Positions 18,845-27,166 of a DNA stretch of 64,000 nt are shown in pieces. The DNA comes from Novosphingobium lindaniclasticum LE124 (GTDB lineage Bacteria > Pseudomonadota > Alphaproteobacteria > Sphingomonadales > Sphingomonadaceae), in assembly GCF_000445125.1 (NCBI RefSeq), contig NZ_ATHL01000001.1:40883-104882 (forward strand). The letters are read 5' to 3'. A program made the translations under genes and the position numbers. Positions within the stretch are counted from its first letter, which is position 1; each line of letters opens with the position of its first letter. Under the pieces are notes generated by a model, which was given only the letters and a program-made list of their open reading frames with translations, did not search any database and had not been told where the DNA came from.

Positions 18845-19960
18845 TCATCCCGCGAGGCTGAACTGCAATCCGGCATGCGCGATGGTTCGGCCGAGAGCTT
18901 CCGCTTCCTCCGGCGTGTTCCAGGCGTGGAACGACGCCCGTAGGCACTGGCCGCGCACATCGTAGCGAAATCCACCGGGGGCCAGCGCCGCGTTGAGATG
19001 CGCGACGTCTTCGAACAGCAGGCAGAGCGTTCCGCCCCGATCCGTCATGTCGATCTCGCAGCCGGCAGCCTCGGCGAAGGCTGCGATGCACGTGCGGTTA
19101 TGGCGCAGGATCGCCTCCTGACCGATGCGGTCGATCACGTCGAGACCGGCAGTCGCAAGCGCGAAGGGCGCGATGGACGGGCTGCCGCCCTGGAAGCGGC
19201 GAGCGTCGGGGGCGGGGCGGAAGCGCCGGATGTCGAATTCGAAGGGATCCTCATGCCCGAACCATCCCAGGTCCAGCGGCTCGATGGCGGATGTCAGTTC
19301 GCCGCGCAGCCACAGCCATGCCGCGCCGGGGCCGCCGCAGAGCCATTTCACACTGGACCCGATCACGGCGTCGACGCCCCATTCGCGCGGGGTTACCGGC
19401 AGGATCCCGGCGGACTGCGCGGCATCGACGATCGTCATCGCGCCGTGCTGCCTTGCCAGCGCCGCGATCTCCGAAATCGGCGAGGTCACGCCGGTATTCG
19501 AATGGACATGCATGGCGATCACGGCCGCCACCTCATCGTCGATATGGCGTTCCCAGGTCCTTGCATCGCCAGGGGAGTGGCCGGCCGGGATGAGGCGGGT
19601 GCGGAAGCCCAGCCGCTCCAGGCCTTGCGCAACGTAGCCCACGGTCGGGAAGGCCTGCTCCGAGAGCACCACGTAGTTTCGCCCGTTCTCGAGCCGCAAG
19701 CCCGAGAGAAGCGAGAACAGCGCCGAGGATACGCTTTCCTGCGGCGCGACTTCATCCGCGCTGGTGCCGAGCAGCCTTGCGACGCCGCCGCGAAACCGTT
19801 CGATCGTCTCCAGCCAGGGCTCCCAGGCCGCTCCACCGGTGTTCTGCCAGGGATCGAGATAGGCAGCGTCGAGCGCGGCGCGGGCCGTGCGCGGCAGGCA
19901 GCCGACCGAGTGGCTCAGCAGGTAGGGGCCGCCTTCCGGGACGTGGAACAGGTCATGCAT
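18845..19960 (-). CDS. Kynureninase-like PLP enzyme (aminotransferase class V fold)
   Basis: A 371-residue PLP enzyme of fold type I. NTGGAAWEPWLETIERFR and VVLSEQAFPTVGYVAQGLERLG lie in the N-terminal half, then MHVHSNTGVTSPI and VDAAQSAGILPV (PLP-binding Asp). The Schiff-base Lys is in SSVKWLCGGPGAAWLWL. The WLCGGPGA context is typical of kynureninase, which splits kynurenine to anthranilate and alanine. It is shorter than classical kynureninase (about 410). The gene is four bases after the TDO-like gene, under a divergent Lrp-type regulator, which supports the assignment. Confidence 0.75.
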   Translation of the reverse strand: MHDLFHVPEGGPYLLSHSVGCLPRTARAALDAAYLDPWQNTGGAAWEPWLETIERFRGGVARLLGTSADEVAPQESVSSALFSLLSGLRLENGRNYVVLSEQAFPTVGYVAQGLERLGFRTRLIPAGHSPGDARTWERHIDDEVAAVIAMHVHSNTGVTSPISEIAALARQHGAMTIVDAAQSAGILPVTPREWGVDAVIGSSVKWLCGGPGAAWLWLRGELTSAIEPLDLGWFGHEDPFEFDIRRFRPAPDARRFQGGSPSIAPFALATAGLDVIDRIGQEAILRHNRTCIAAFAEAAGCEIDMTDRGGTLCLLFEDVAHLNAALAPGGFRYDVRGQCLRASFHAWNTPEEAEALGRTIAHAGLQFSLAG

Positions 19961-19963
19961 CGA

Positions 19964-20710
19964 TCAGTGGCTCGCCTTTTCCGCGATGCTCTCGCGGACT
20001 CGGCCGTAGTCATGGCCCCATTCGTCGGTCATTTCCACGCGCACGTCCCACAGCGCGGGGAAAAAGCGATGTTTCGCACCGGCCTGCAGCAGATCGACGG
20101 AGCGTCCCTTGAGCGAGGCCGAGCCCATGCCGATCGAGCGGTGGATCAGGAACAGATGGTGCCAGCGGAACTTGCCGAAGAGTTCGTCGAGTTCCATCAG
20201 TGCCTCGGCCACGGCATAGGCCTCGTCGTGGGCATAGGCGTGGTCGTAGATGTCGCGCACGGTCCGGCCGGCGCCGGTGACATAGGCTGCGTCGAACGTG
20301 GCCCAGAGATCGGGAATGATGCGGAGCAGAACGCGGAAGCCCGGCGACTCCTGGCCGCTGCCGTTGCCGAGCTGAAGCCGGATCTGCTGGTACTCCTTGG
20401 GCGACATGGTTTCCAACAGTTCGAGCTGGTCCGTCATCATGCGCAGGATGCGGTGGCAGCGCGTGAGCAGGGTGGTGACGCGGAAGGTCTGTTTCTCACG
20501 CAGGTATTCGTCCACCGCGACGACCGTATAGGCCATCAGCTTCATCCAGAGTTCCTCCACCTGATGGACGATCTGGAATTGAAGCTCGTCGGCATTGGCA
20601 AGGTCGTCGAAGGGTTTCTGGCAGGTCAGCAGGCGCTCGGTCTGGAGGTAGATTTCGTAGTCGAGAGCGGCAGGCGCCTCGAGCAGTTCGTAGACCTTGC
20701 GGCGTTCCAT
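19964..20710 (-). CDS. Tryptophan 2,3-dioxygenase-like haem protein
   Basis: A 248-residue protein of the TDO superfamily, which opens the indole ring of tryptophan to N-formylkynurenine. YLQTERLLTCQKPFDD, ADELQFQIVHQVEELWMKLM and MMTDQLELLETMSP match the family's helical core. The C-terminal part carries FRWHHLFLIHRSIG but lacks the usual GTGG..YL ending, and the protein is shorter than typical TDO (about 280). The ATG at 20710 follows GGAGAGA; the frame is open to 20773. Substrate may therefore be tryptophan or a related indole. Confidence 0.75.
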   Translation of the reverse strand: MERRKVYELLEAPAALDYEIYLQTERLLTCQKPFDDLANADELQFQIVHQVEELWMKLMAYTVVAVDEYLREKQTFRVTTLLTRCHRILRMMTDQLELLETMSPKEYQQIRLQLGNGSGQESPGFRVLLRIIPDLWATFDAAYVTGAGRTVRDIYDHAYAHDEAYAVAEALMELDELFGKFRWHHLFLIHRSIGMGSASLKGRSVDLLQAGAKHRFFPALWDVRVEMTDEWGHDYGRVRESIAEKASH

Positions 20711-20844
20711 GTTGTCTCTCCAGCAGATGTGTGAGAGGACAATAGCACCGAAGGAAGGGGACATTGATCCCATTTGGCAGATGGAATGCTGATGATGAAG
20801 AACGATCGTCTCGCTGGTGAGGTAGATTGGAGAAGTTCGTTCTC

Positions 20845-21318
20845 ATGACGAAGGCACCGCCACGGCTCGATCCCGCCGACCGGCGTATCCTTGCGGCTCT
20901 GGAACGGGATGCCCGGCTCAGCTTCGCGGATCTGGGCGAGGCGGCGGGGCTGTCCAAGACGCCGAGCTGGAAGCGCGTTCAGGCGATGGAGAAGGCGGGC
21001 GTCATCACCGGATACCGGGCGATGATCGATCCTGCCGCCATCGGTCTGGGCACCAGTGCCTTCGTCCACGTCTCCATCGCCTTCGACCGCCATGAAGACT
21101 TCGAAGGCGCGGTGCGTGACGAGGCGGCCATCCTGGCTTGCCATGCCGTCGTGGGCGATTTCGATTACCTGCTGCAGGTCATGACCGGGGGCGTGCCGGA
21201 ACTCGACGATTTCCTGCGCAACCGCCTGCGGCGCCTTCCCGGTGTGCGTCACTTCAACACGACGCTGGCCATGCGCGACGTGAAGCCGCGCGCCTGCCTC
21301 ACCGAAGCGGTACGGTGA
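20845..21318 (+). CDS. Lrp/AsnC-family transcriptional regulator
   Basis: A 157-residue regulator with an N-terminal HTH (LDPADRRILAALERDARLSFADLGEAAGLSK is the typical AsnC start) and a C-terminal ligand-binding RAM domain (about 70-150). It is divergent from the TDO/kynureninase pair across 134 bases. The context recalls KynR, which activates kyn genes in response to kynurenine. The ATG at 20845 has GGAGAAG upstream, and a TTG at 20827 is less likely. Confidence 0.88.
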   Translation: MTKAPPRLDPADRRILAALERDARLSFADLGEAAGLSKTPSWKRVQAMEKAGVITGYRAMIDPAAIGLGTSAFVHVSIAFDRHEDFEGAVRDEAAILACHAVVGDFDYLLQVMTGGVPELDDFLRNRLRRLPGVRHFNTTLAMRDVKPRACLTEAVR

Positions 21319-21367
21319 GGCGGCGCGTGAGGGCCCTGTTCAGGCCTGAACGATCAGGCCCTGACGA

Positions 21368-21817
21368 TCAGGCGACATCCTCGACCTGATCGAGGTAGCT
21401 GGCATAGCCTTCCTCCTCCATCTCCTCGCGCGGGACGAACCGGAGCGAGGCGGAGTTGATGCAATAGCGCAGACCGCCCCGGTCGCGGGGGCCGTCCTCG
21501 AAAACGTGGCCGAGGTGGCTGTCGCCATGTGCCGAGCGAACTTCCGTGCGGGTCATGCCGTGGCTGTGATCCACCAGCTCGTTCACGTTTGCCGGTTCGA
21601 TCGGCTTGGTGAAGCTCGGCCAACCGCAACCGGATTCGTATTTGTCCGAGGACGCGAAGAGCGGCTCCCCCGAGACGATATCGACGTAGATGCCCGGCTT
21701 CTTGTTGTAGAGGTACTCGCCGGATCCGGGGCGCTCGGTGCCGCTGCGCTGGGTGACGTGGAACTGTTCCGGCGTCAGGCGCGCGATGGCGTCTTCATTC
21801 TTCTCGTAGGTCGGCAT
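21368..21817 (-). CDS. msrB: Peptide methionine (R)-S-oxide reductase MsrB
   Basis: A 149-residue repair enzyme reducing methionine-R-sulfoxide in proteins. The core ESGCGWPSF (Cys64), [10 protein letters not shown] and the catalytic Cys119 in [12 protein letters not shown] are intact. Both zinc-binding CxxC pairs are missing: YVDIVSG and EVRSAHG stand where YxCxxCG and EVxCxxC occur. This makes it the zinc-free form. The ATG at 21817 is preceded by AAGGAGAA, over an earlier in-frame ATG at 21844. Confidence 0.92.
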   Translation of the reverse strand: MPTYEKNEDAIARLTPEQFHVTQRSGTERPGSGEYLYNKKPGIYVDIVSGEPLFASSDKYESGCGWPSFTKPIEPANVNELVDHSHGMTRTEVRSAHGDSHLGHVFEDGPRDRGGLRYCINSASLRFVPREEMEEEGYASYLDQVEDVA

Positions 21818-21895
21818 GCGTTCGTTCTCCTTGGAGGCGAACATGGTGATCGCAAGCGGCCGTGCAAAGAGGCGTATGTAACAGCGGGCACCAGG

Positions 21896-23224
21896 TCAGG
21901 CCGGAACGAGCACGCCGAGAAGATCGTCGAGACTGGCGACGGCGAAGGCGGTCACTTCGTCGCCGATGCCGTAGGGCAGCAGCACGCGGCGCCCATGGAC
22001 GAGCGCGCCGCAGCTGTAGGTGACGTTGGGAACGTAGCCGCCATGCTGCTCCGCACTGGGATAGACCAGCGGCGCGCGCGATCGCTTCAGCACGCGCGAG
22101 GGATCGTCCCGGTCGAGCAGGCAGGCGCCGATGCAGTAGCCGCGCACCATGCCCACGCCGTGGGTGAAGACCAGCCAGCCTTCATCGATCTCGATGGGGG
22201 AGCCGCAATTGCCCAGTTGGACGAACTCCCAGGGGTAGGCGGGCATCATGATCGGTGCGCCCTGCTCCCAGGTCAGGAGGTCGTCGGAGCGCAGCAGCCA
22301 GATGTTTTCCCCGTCCTGGCGGCCCAGCATGACATAGCGGCCATCTATCCGGCGCGGGAACAGCGCCATGCCCTTGTAGCCGGTCATGCGGCCGGAGAGC
22401 GCGCGCATTTCGAAGGTCCGCAGGTCGACCCCGCGCAATATCTCCTGGCGCGCATTCTGCCCGTCGTAGGCGGTGTAGGTGCCGATGAGCAGGCGCTGCC
22501 CGTCGTCTTCGGTGAACACGACCATCCGCAAGTCCTCCACCCCCTGCTTCTGTCCCGGCAGGACGGGGAAGATCACGGTTTCGGAGACGTCCTGACTGTC
22601 GTGGCACTGAAGCCGGACCCAGCCCTGTTCGTCGCTCTCGATGCGCGGCGGGAAGCAATGGGGGCTGGCGGGATCGATGGTGACCCGGTTGCCGCCGTCC
22701 CAGGTGCCGGTGCGGAAGGTTACCGAAGAGATGTGTCCTTCGCCTATTCCGCGCAGCGAAAGGAGGAACCTGACGCCCTCGCCCGGCGCCTGGGCCACGT
22801 CGTCCTCCAAGGGGATGCGCACGATGCTGGGATTGAACAGGGCGGCGGATTCGAAGGAATATTCCTGGCTGAGGTAAGCGCCCAGCAGCAGGCGGTCGCG
22901 CCGCTTGAGAGCGGAAATGTCGCCGAGTTCCGCGGCGAGGGCGTCTACCTGGCGCAGGAACACCTCGTCGGCATTACGATGACGTTCGCGCATGGGGCCC
23001 ATGATGAAGGCGATCATCCGCTCGCGCACGTCCTCGCCAAGCGCCAGCAGGCGTTCGACGATGACTTGCGGGCGAGGCGGGTGCTGTCCGGCAAAGGCGG
23101 GTGGATAGGCGAAATGAAACGGGCGGATGACCGTACGGCCGGGATCGGGCCGCAGTTCCAGGTCGATCCTCGTGAAGACGTCTGCCGCTTCCATCGGCGG
23201 TGCTTCCATGAGGTTGAGGGTCAA
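21896..23224 (-). CDS. GH130-family glycoside phosphorylase
   Basis: A 442-residue five-bladed beta-propeller enzyme of the GH130 type, which phosphorolyses beta-mannosides; some members are beta-1,2-mannosidases. Recognisable parts are YEF-like SQEYSFESAALFNPSIV, FRTGTWDGGNRVTID, GYKGMALFPRRIDGRYVMLGRQDGEN and GNCGSPIEIDEGWLVFTHGVG. No signal peptide is present, so it is cytoplasmic. It overlaps the preceding metallophosphoesterase gene by four bases. The three-gene operon suggests a mannoside or mannosyl-phosphate function. Confidence 0.85.
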   Translation of the reverse strand: MTLNLMEAPPMEAADVFTRIDLELRPDPGRTVIRPFHFAYPPAFAGQHPPRPQVIVERLLALGEDVRERMIAFIMGPMRERHRNADEVFLRQVDALAAELGDISALKRRDRLLLGAYLSQEYSFESAALFNPSIVRIPLEDDVAQAPGEGVRFLLSLRGIGEGHISSVTFRTGTWDGGNRVTIDPASPHCFPPRIESDEQGWVRLQCHDSQDVSETVIFPVLPGQKQGVEDLRMVVFTEDDGQRLLIGTYTAYDGQNARQEILRGVDLRTFEMRALSGRMTGYKGMALFPRRIDGRYVMLGRQDGENIWLLRSDDLLTWEQGAPIMMPAYPWEFVQLGNCGSPIEIDEGWLVFTHGVGMVRGYCIGACLLDRDDPSRVLKRSRAPLVYPSAEQHGGYVPNVTYSCGALVHGRRVLLPYGIGDEVTAFAVASLDDLLGVLVPA

Positions 23225-23949
23225 ACGTCGAGCAAGGCGTAAGGCCGCCCGAAGCGGGCCGAGACGACGAATTGCGCGCAGTTGAAAACCGGTACGCCCC
23301 GCAGGGTCTTGCCCTCGTAAGTGCCGCGATGGGCGTGGCCGTGAACCACCGCCTTGACGTTCTCGAACCGATCGACCGCATCGGCCAGGCGGGAGGATCC
23401 GAGGAAGGGGAAGATTTCGGGCGGCTCGCCCGCGACGGTTTCGGGGATCGGCGCATAGTGCAGCACGACCACGGTTCGCTCGGTTCGTAGCGAGCGCAGT
23501 CCGTTCTCCAGCTTGCGGGCCTCGTTGAGCGATTCATCGACGAAGGTCTTGATCGCCGCCTCTCCGAACGCGCCCAGTTCGCCGCGACCGAAGCCGCCTA
23601 CGAAGCCCTTGACCCCGGCAAAACCGACATCCTTCACCACTACCGCCTGTTCGTCGAGCAGGGTCATGCCGCCCTGACGCAGGATATGCGCGACTTCCTC
23701 GGGCTGGCCGCATTCGTAGTCGTGGTTGCCGAGTACGCCCACGACCGGGATCGAACAGGCCGAAAGATCGGATGCTAGCCGTTCCGCCTCGCCCGTCTTG
23801 CCGAAGTTCGTCAGGTCTCCGCAGAGAGCGAGGACATCGGCATTGTCGGAGATCTCCCGGAAGAGGTCGCGATAGGACTTGCCGTCCTGCTCGTTTACGT
23901 GAAGGTCGCCGATCGCCGCCAGGCGGAGCGTGTCAGACATGTCGTTCAT
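23221..23949 (-). CDS. Metallophosphoesterase
   Basis: A 242-residue calcineurin-like phosphoesterase. Metal-binding motifs are complete: AIGDLHVN, CGDLTNFGK, LGNHDYE, VLHYAPIP and VVHGHAHRG. An ATG four codons in (MSDTLRL) is an alternative start. The gene overlaps the nucleotidyltransferase upstream by 17 bases and the GH130 gene downstream by four, so the three are one translational unit. The substrate is unknown. Confidence 0.88.
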   Translation of the reverse strand: MNDMSDTLRLAAIGDLHVNEQDGKSYRDLFREISDNADVLALCGDLTNFGKTGEAERLASDLSACSIPVVGVLGNHDYECGQPEEVAHILRQGGMTLLDEQAVVVKDVGFAGVKGFVGGFGRGELGAFGEAAIKTFVDESLNEARKLENGLRSLRTERTVVVLHYAPIPETVAGEPPEIFPFLGSSRLADAVDRFENVKAVVHGHAHRGTYEGKTLRGVPVFNCAQFVVSARFGRPYALLDV

Positions 23950-24721
23950 GCTTCTCGTCCAGTCCTTTCCCTACGAGGTCCGCGAAACCCCATTCGCTGA
24001 TGTCGATCACATAGTCGCGCGGCGAGAACAGGCGGCCGCGGCAGATCCGCACTTCCGCCGGGGGCAATTCGGCCTGAGCCCGGATGCGCTCGATCAGCGT
24101 GTCGAACAGCCAGCGCGGGATGGCCTCGCGTTCGGTGGGATAGATGAAACGGAAATTGAGTACGTGCAGGAGCAGCACTTCCCAATGCAGTTCCATCAGC
24201 GAGAGCAGGCGGTGCCAGTCTATCCGGTCGTGCATACGAAGGATGGTATGGGCGATATCCGCACCGTCGTAGCGATAGCGATCCTGGATGAAGGCCTTCG
24301 AGACGATGAATTCGGTCGGCGGGGTGATGCGTACTTGCGTGCCGTAGACTTCGGCGGTGAAAACCTCGCTGAACCAGGCATCGGTGATCGGGATCGAGGC
24401 GGAGGACATGTTGAAGATCACGTCGAAGAAGTTCTTTCCCGACCAGACCTTGGCGATCCACCGCTCGTCCTCGACCGAGACTTCGTAGCCCTCCTCCTTG
24501 AAGCGCGCCAGCAGACGGGGCGCGTCGCCGGGCTTGCAGAAGACATCGATGTCCTTGGTGGGACGAACCACGCCGGTATGGCACGTCAGCGCGTAAGTGC
24601 CGGACAGCAGGTAAGGGATGTCCCATGAGCCGAGCAGCTTGAGGCTATCGGCATAGAACGCTGCGGCTTCGGGCGGGGGGTCGAAGCTGTGCGGTTCGGA
24701 GGAGGCGGGAATTTCGAGCAT
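23933..24721 (-). CDS. Nucleotidyltransferase-fold protein
   Basis: A 262-residue protein with a minimal nucleotidyltransferase core. LLSGTYALTCHTGVVRPTKDIDVFC (about residues 38-62) gives the G[T/S]-loop and the DxD metal motif, and FFDVIFNM supplies the third acidic residue. The C-terminal half is helical with IDWHRLLSLMELHWEVLLLHVL. It resembles aminoglycoside adenylyltransferase- or AbiEii-type folds without clear membership. The ATG at 24721 is chosen over 24784. It leads the operon with the metallophosphoesterase and GH130 phosphorylase. Confidence 0.75.
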   Translation of the reverse strand: MLEIPASSEPHSFDPPPEAAAFYADSLKLLGSWDIPYLLSGTYALTCHTGVVRPTKDIDVFCKPGDAPRLLARFKEEGYEVSVEDERWIAKVWSGKNFFDVIFNMSSASIPITDAWFSEVFTAEVYGTQVRITPPTEFIVSKAFIQDRYRYDGADIAHTILRMHDRIDWHRLLSLMELHWEVLLLHVLNFRFIYPTEREAIPRWLFDTLIERIRAQAELPPAEVRICRGRLFSPRDYVIDISEWGFADLVGKGLDEKHERHV

Positions 24722-24787
24722 CGCGGTGAGGGCGCCTGATAAAGGGTGTGCTCGATCAACCGTGCGCCGCGCTCGTGGTTCCATTAC

Positions 24788-24851
24788 AGATCATGGCTGG
24801 CTAAGATCAGGGCTGGCCAAGATCAGGGCTGGCCAAGATCAGGGCTGGAAT
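24788..24851. repeat. Four tandem copies of a 16-base unit
   Basis: The unit AGATCAGGGCTGGCCA occurs perfectly at 24804-24819 and 24820-24835. Degenerate copies lie at 24788-24803 and 24836-24851. The last copy contains the stop codon of the LysR gene (24839-24841). The array sits between two convergent-start operons and could vary in copy number. No function is evident. Confidence 0.85.
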
Positions 24852-25741
24852 GGGCATTCTTCGGCCAGCCATGCGCGAAAGCGCGACAATGCGGCGGGCT
24901 CTCGAACGCTGCGGGGATAGGCGAGCCAATAGCTGCGATCTTCCGAGAGGGGCGCGTCGAACGGCACGACGAGATCGCCTGCGTCCAGTTCCGGCTGAAC
25001 GAGAAAGCTCGGGATCAGCGCCGCTCCGCCGCCTGCCTTCACCGATTGGGCCAGCATCAGGAAGTGGCCGAGGCTGGGCAATGTCACCGGGTCCGGCGCG
25101 TCCCATCCGAACAAGGCGAACCAGCGCGTCCAGGCGTCTCGCCGGGCGGACTGCACCAGGAGCGGCGCGCCCAGCAGATCGCGGGGCTCGGCAATGCCGT
25201 GCCGTTCACGAAAGGCGGGGGAGACGACGGGAACGACATGCTCGTGGAACAGCAGGTCGTGGTCCGCGCCCGGCCAGTCCGGCGCGCCGACGTGGATCGC
25301 GGCGTGAAACGGCTCTGCGGCGAAATCGAAGATGTCGGTTCTTGCGGAAAGGTTCGCCACCAAGTCGGGATGCCTGCGGCTGAGACCCGGCAGGCGCGGC
25401 GCCAGCCAGCGCATGCCGAAGCCCGGCAGTACCGCCAGTTCGATCACATGTTCGGGTTCCGGGTCGATCAGGCGACCGGTTGCGCGGCGGATGGCGGCGA
25501 GAGCGGGTGCGATCTCGTCCAGGAACCGACTGCCCGCCGCGTTCAGGGTCACGCGGCGACCGTTACGGTCGAACAGCGGCGTACCCAGCCAGGTCTCGAG
25601 ATTGGCGACATGGCGGCTCACCGCCCCCTGGGTCAGTCCGATCGCCTCGGCCGCGCGCGAGAACGAGCCGAGCCGGGCGGCAGCTTCGAAGCCGTGCAGC
25701 ATGGACATCGGCGGCAGCCGGCGGCGTTCGTCATGGTTCAT
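24839..25741 (-). CDS. LysR-family transcriptional regulator, GcvA-like
   Basis: A 300-residue regulator with an N-terminal HTH (MLHGFEAAARLGSFSRAAEAIGLTQGAVSRHVANLE) and a C-terminal effector domain. VKAGGGAALIPSFLV and YWLAYP are typical of the GcvA/AmpR branch. It is divergent from the astB-like gene with 93 bases between starts, so that gene is a likely target. The stop lies in a tandem repeat. Confidence 0.88.
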   Translation of the reverse strand: MNHDERRRLPPMSMLHGFEAAARLGSFSRAAEAIGLTQGAVSRHVANLETWLGTPLFDRNGRRVTLNAAGSRFLDEIAPALAAIRRATGRLIDPEPEHVIELAVLPGFGMRWLAPRLPGLSRRHPDLVANLSARTDIFDFAAEPFHAAIHVGAPDWPGADHDLLFHEHVVPVVSPAFRERHGIAEPRDLLGAPLLVQSARRDAWTRWFALFGWDAPDPVTLPSLGHFLMLAQSVKAGGGAALIPSFLVQPELDAGDLVVPFDAPLSEDRSYWLAYPRSVREPAALSRFRAWLAEECPFQP

Positions 25742-25834
25742 TCCGAAAACTCACAAGCTCATGCTCATTTTTGGGGTGTCTATTGAGCCGCATATGAGAA
25801 ATCATGCGGTTTCTGCAGGATATCGAAGGAACGG

Positions 25835-27142
25835 ATGGTGCGCGAGATCAATTTCGACGGGCTGATCGGGCCCAGCCACAACTATGCGGGCCTTTCGCTC
25901 GGCAACATTGCCTCCGCCTCTAACGCCGGCGCCACTTCGGCGCCGCGAGCAGCCGCCTTGCAGGGGCTCGGCAAGATGCGGACGATGCTCGCGCTTGGGC
26001 TGCCGCAGGGCATTCTCCTGCCGCACGATCGCCCGAATGCGGAGTGGTTGCGCAAGCTGGGCTTCTCCGGGTCCGACGATGCAGTGCTACGCGCGGCCTG
26101 GGAACGGGAGCCGGCGCTGCTGCGCAACGCCTTCTCCGCATCGGCCATGTGGACGGCCAATGCCGCGACGGTCTCGCCCGCGCCGGACACCTCAGACGGG
26201 CGCTGCCATTTCACGGTCGCCAACCTTTCGACGATGCTTCACCGCAGCATCGAGCAGGATCAGACCTTTCGCCAGCTCCGCCTCGCCTTTGCGGACGAAC
26301 GCCATTTCGCCGTTCACCCCGCCCTGCCGGGAGGGCTTGGCGATGAGGGTGCGGCCAATTCCATGCGTCTGGGGCAAAGCCACCAAGCGCCCGGCCTGGA
26401 GGTGTTCGTTCACGGCGAGCGGCCGGTGCGGGGCAGTGCGGGGCAAGTTTTCCCGGCTCGCCAGCACCGGTCGGCGAGCGCCGCCGTCGCCAGAAGTCAC
26501 GGTCTAGCCTCGGGCGATCACCTGCTCGCCGCGCAGAGCGAGATCGCCATCGCGGCGGGAGCGTTCCACAACGATGTCGTCGCCGTCGCCAACGAGAACG
26601 TGCTTTTCGCCCACGAACAGGCTTTTGCAGATCGGGAGGCGGTTTACAGGTCCGTGTCCGAGCGCGTTCCCGGTGCCGTGATCATCGAGGCGCCGGCGGA
26701 CCGGATCAGCCTTGATCTGGCGATCCGCACCTACCTGTTCAATTCGCAGCTCGTGACTTTGCCTGCGGGAGGCATGGCCCTGATTCTCCCTCGGGAAGCG
26801 CGAGAGGAGCCGGCGGTGTGGACCTGGTTGGAAGAGGTTCGCGAAGGCGACAATCCGGTTTCCCGGCTGGAAGTGGTGGACGTTCGGGAATCCATGCGCA
26901 ACGGCGGCGGCCCGGCCTGTCTGCGCCTGCGCGTTGCCGTCTCCCCTGAAGCGGAGGCTGCGATAGACCGGCGCTTCCTGCTCGACGAGGGGCTGTGCGA
27001 CAGGATCGAGGCCGTGATCGAGCAGGAATGGCCGGAGCACATCGCCCCCGACGATCTCGGGGAACCCGACCTCTGGCATCGCTGCCGCGCCGCGCGCGCC
27101 GCGTTGCTCACGGCCCTCGGCTTTGTGGAAGGAGAGTTGTAG
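25835..27142 (+). CDS. astB: N-succinylarginine dihydrolase AstB
   Basis: A 435-residue guanidino-group hydrolase of the arginine succinyltransferase pathway, turning N-succinylarginine into succinylornithine, ammonia and CO2. The family opening MVREINFDGLIGPSHNYAGLS is present. MWTANAATVSPAPDT, GAFHNDVVAVANENVLF (catalytic His) and NGGGPACLRLRV (nucleophile Cys) follow. No astA, astC, astD or astE accompanies it here, and a LysR gene is divergent. The rest of the pathway must lie elsewhere. Confidence 0.93.
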   Translation: MVREINFDGLIGPSHNYAGLSLGNIASASNAGATSAPRAAALQGLGKMRTMLALGLPQGILLPHDRPNAEWLRKLGFSGSDDAVLRAAWEREPALLRNAFSASAMWTANAATVSPAPDTSDGRCHFTVANLSTMLHRSIEQDQTFRQLRLAFADERHFAVHPALPGGLGDEGAANSMRLGQSHQAPGLEVFVHGERPVRGSAGQVFPARQHRSASAAVARSHGLASGDHLLAAQSEIAIAAGAFHNDVVAVANENVLFAHEQAFADREAVYRSVSERVPGAVIIEAPADRISLDLAIRTYLFNSQLVTLPAGGMALILPREAREEPAVWTWLEEVREGDNPVSRLEVVDVRESMRNGGGPACLRLRVAVSPEAEAAIDRRFLLDEGLCDRIEAVIEQEWPEHIAPDDLGEPDLWHRCRAARAALLTALGFVEGEL

Positions 27143-27166
27143 CTACGCCCTTGCAGCGAGCCCGGC

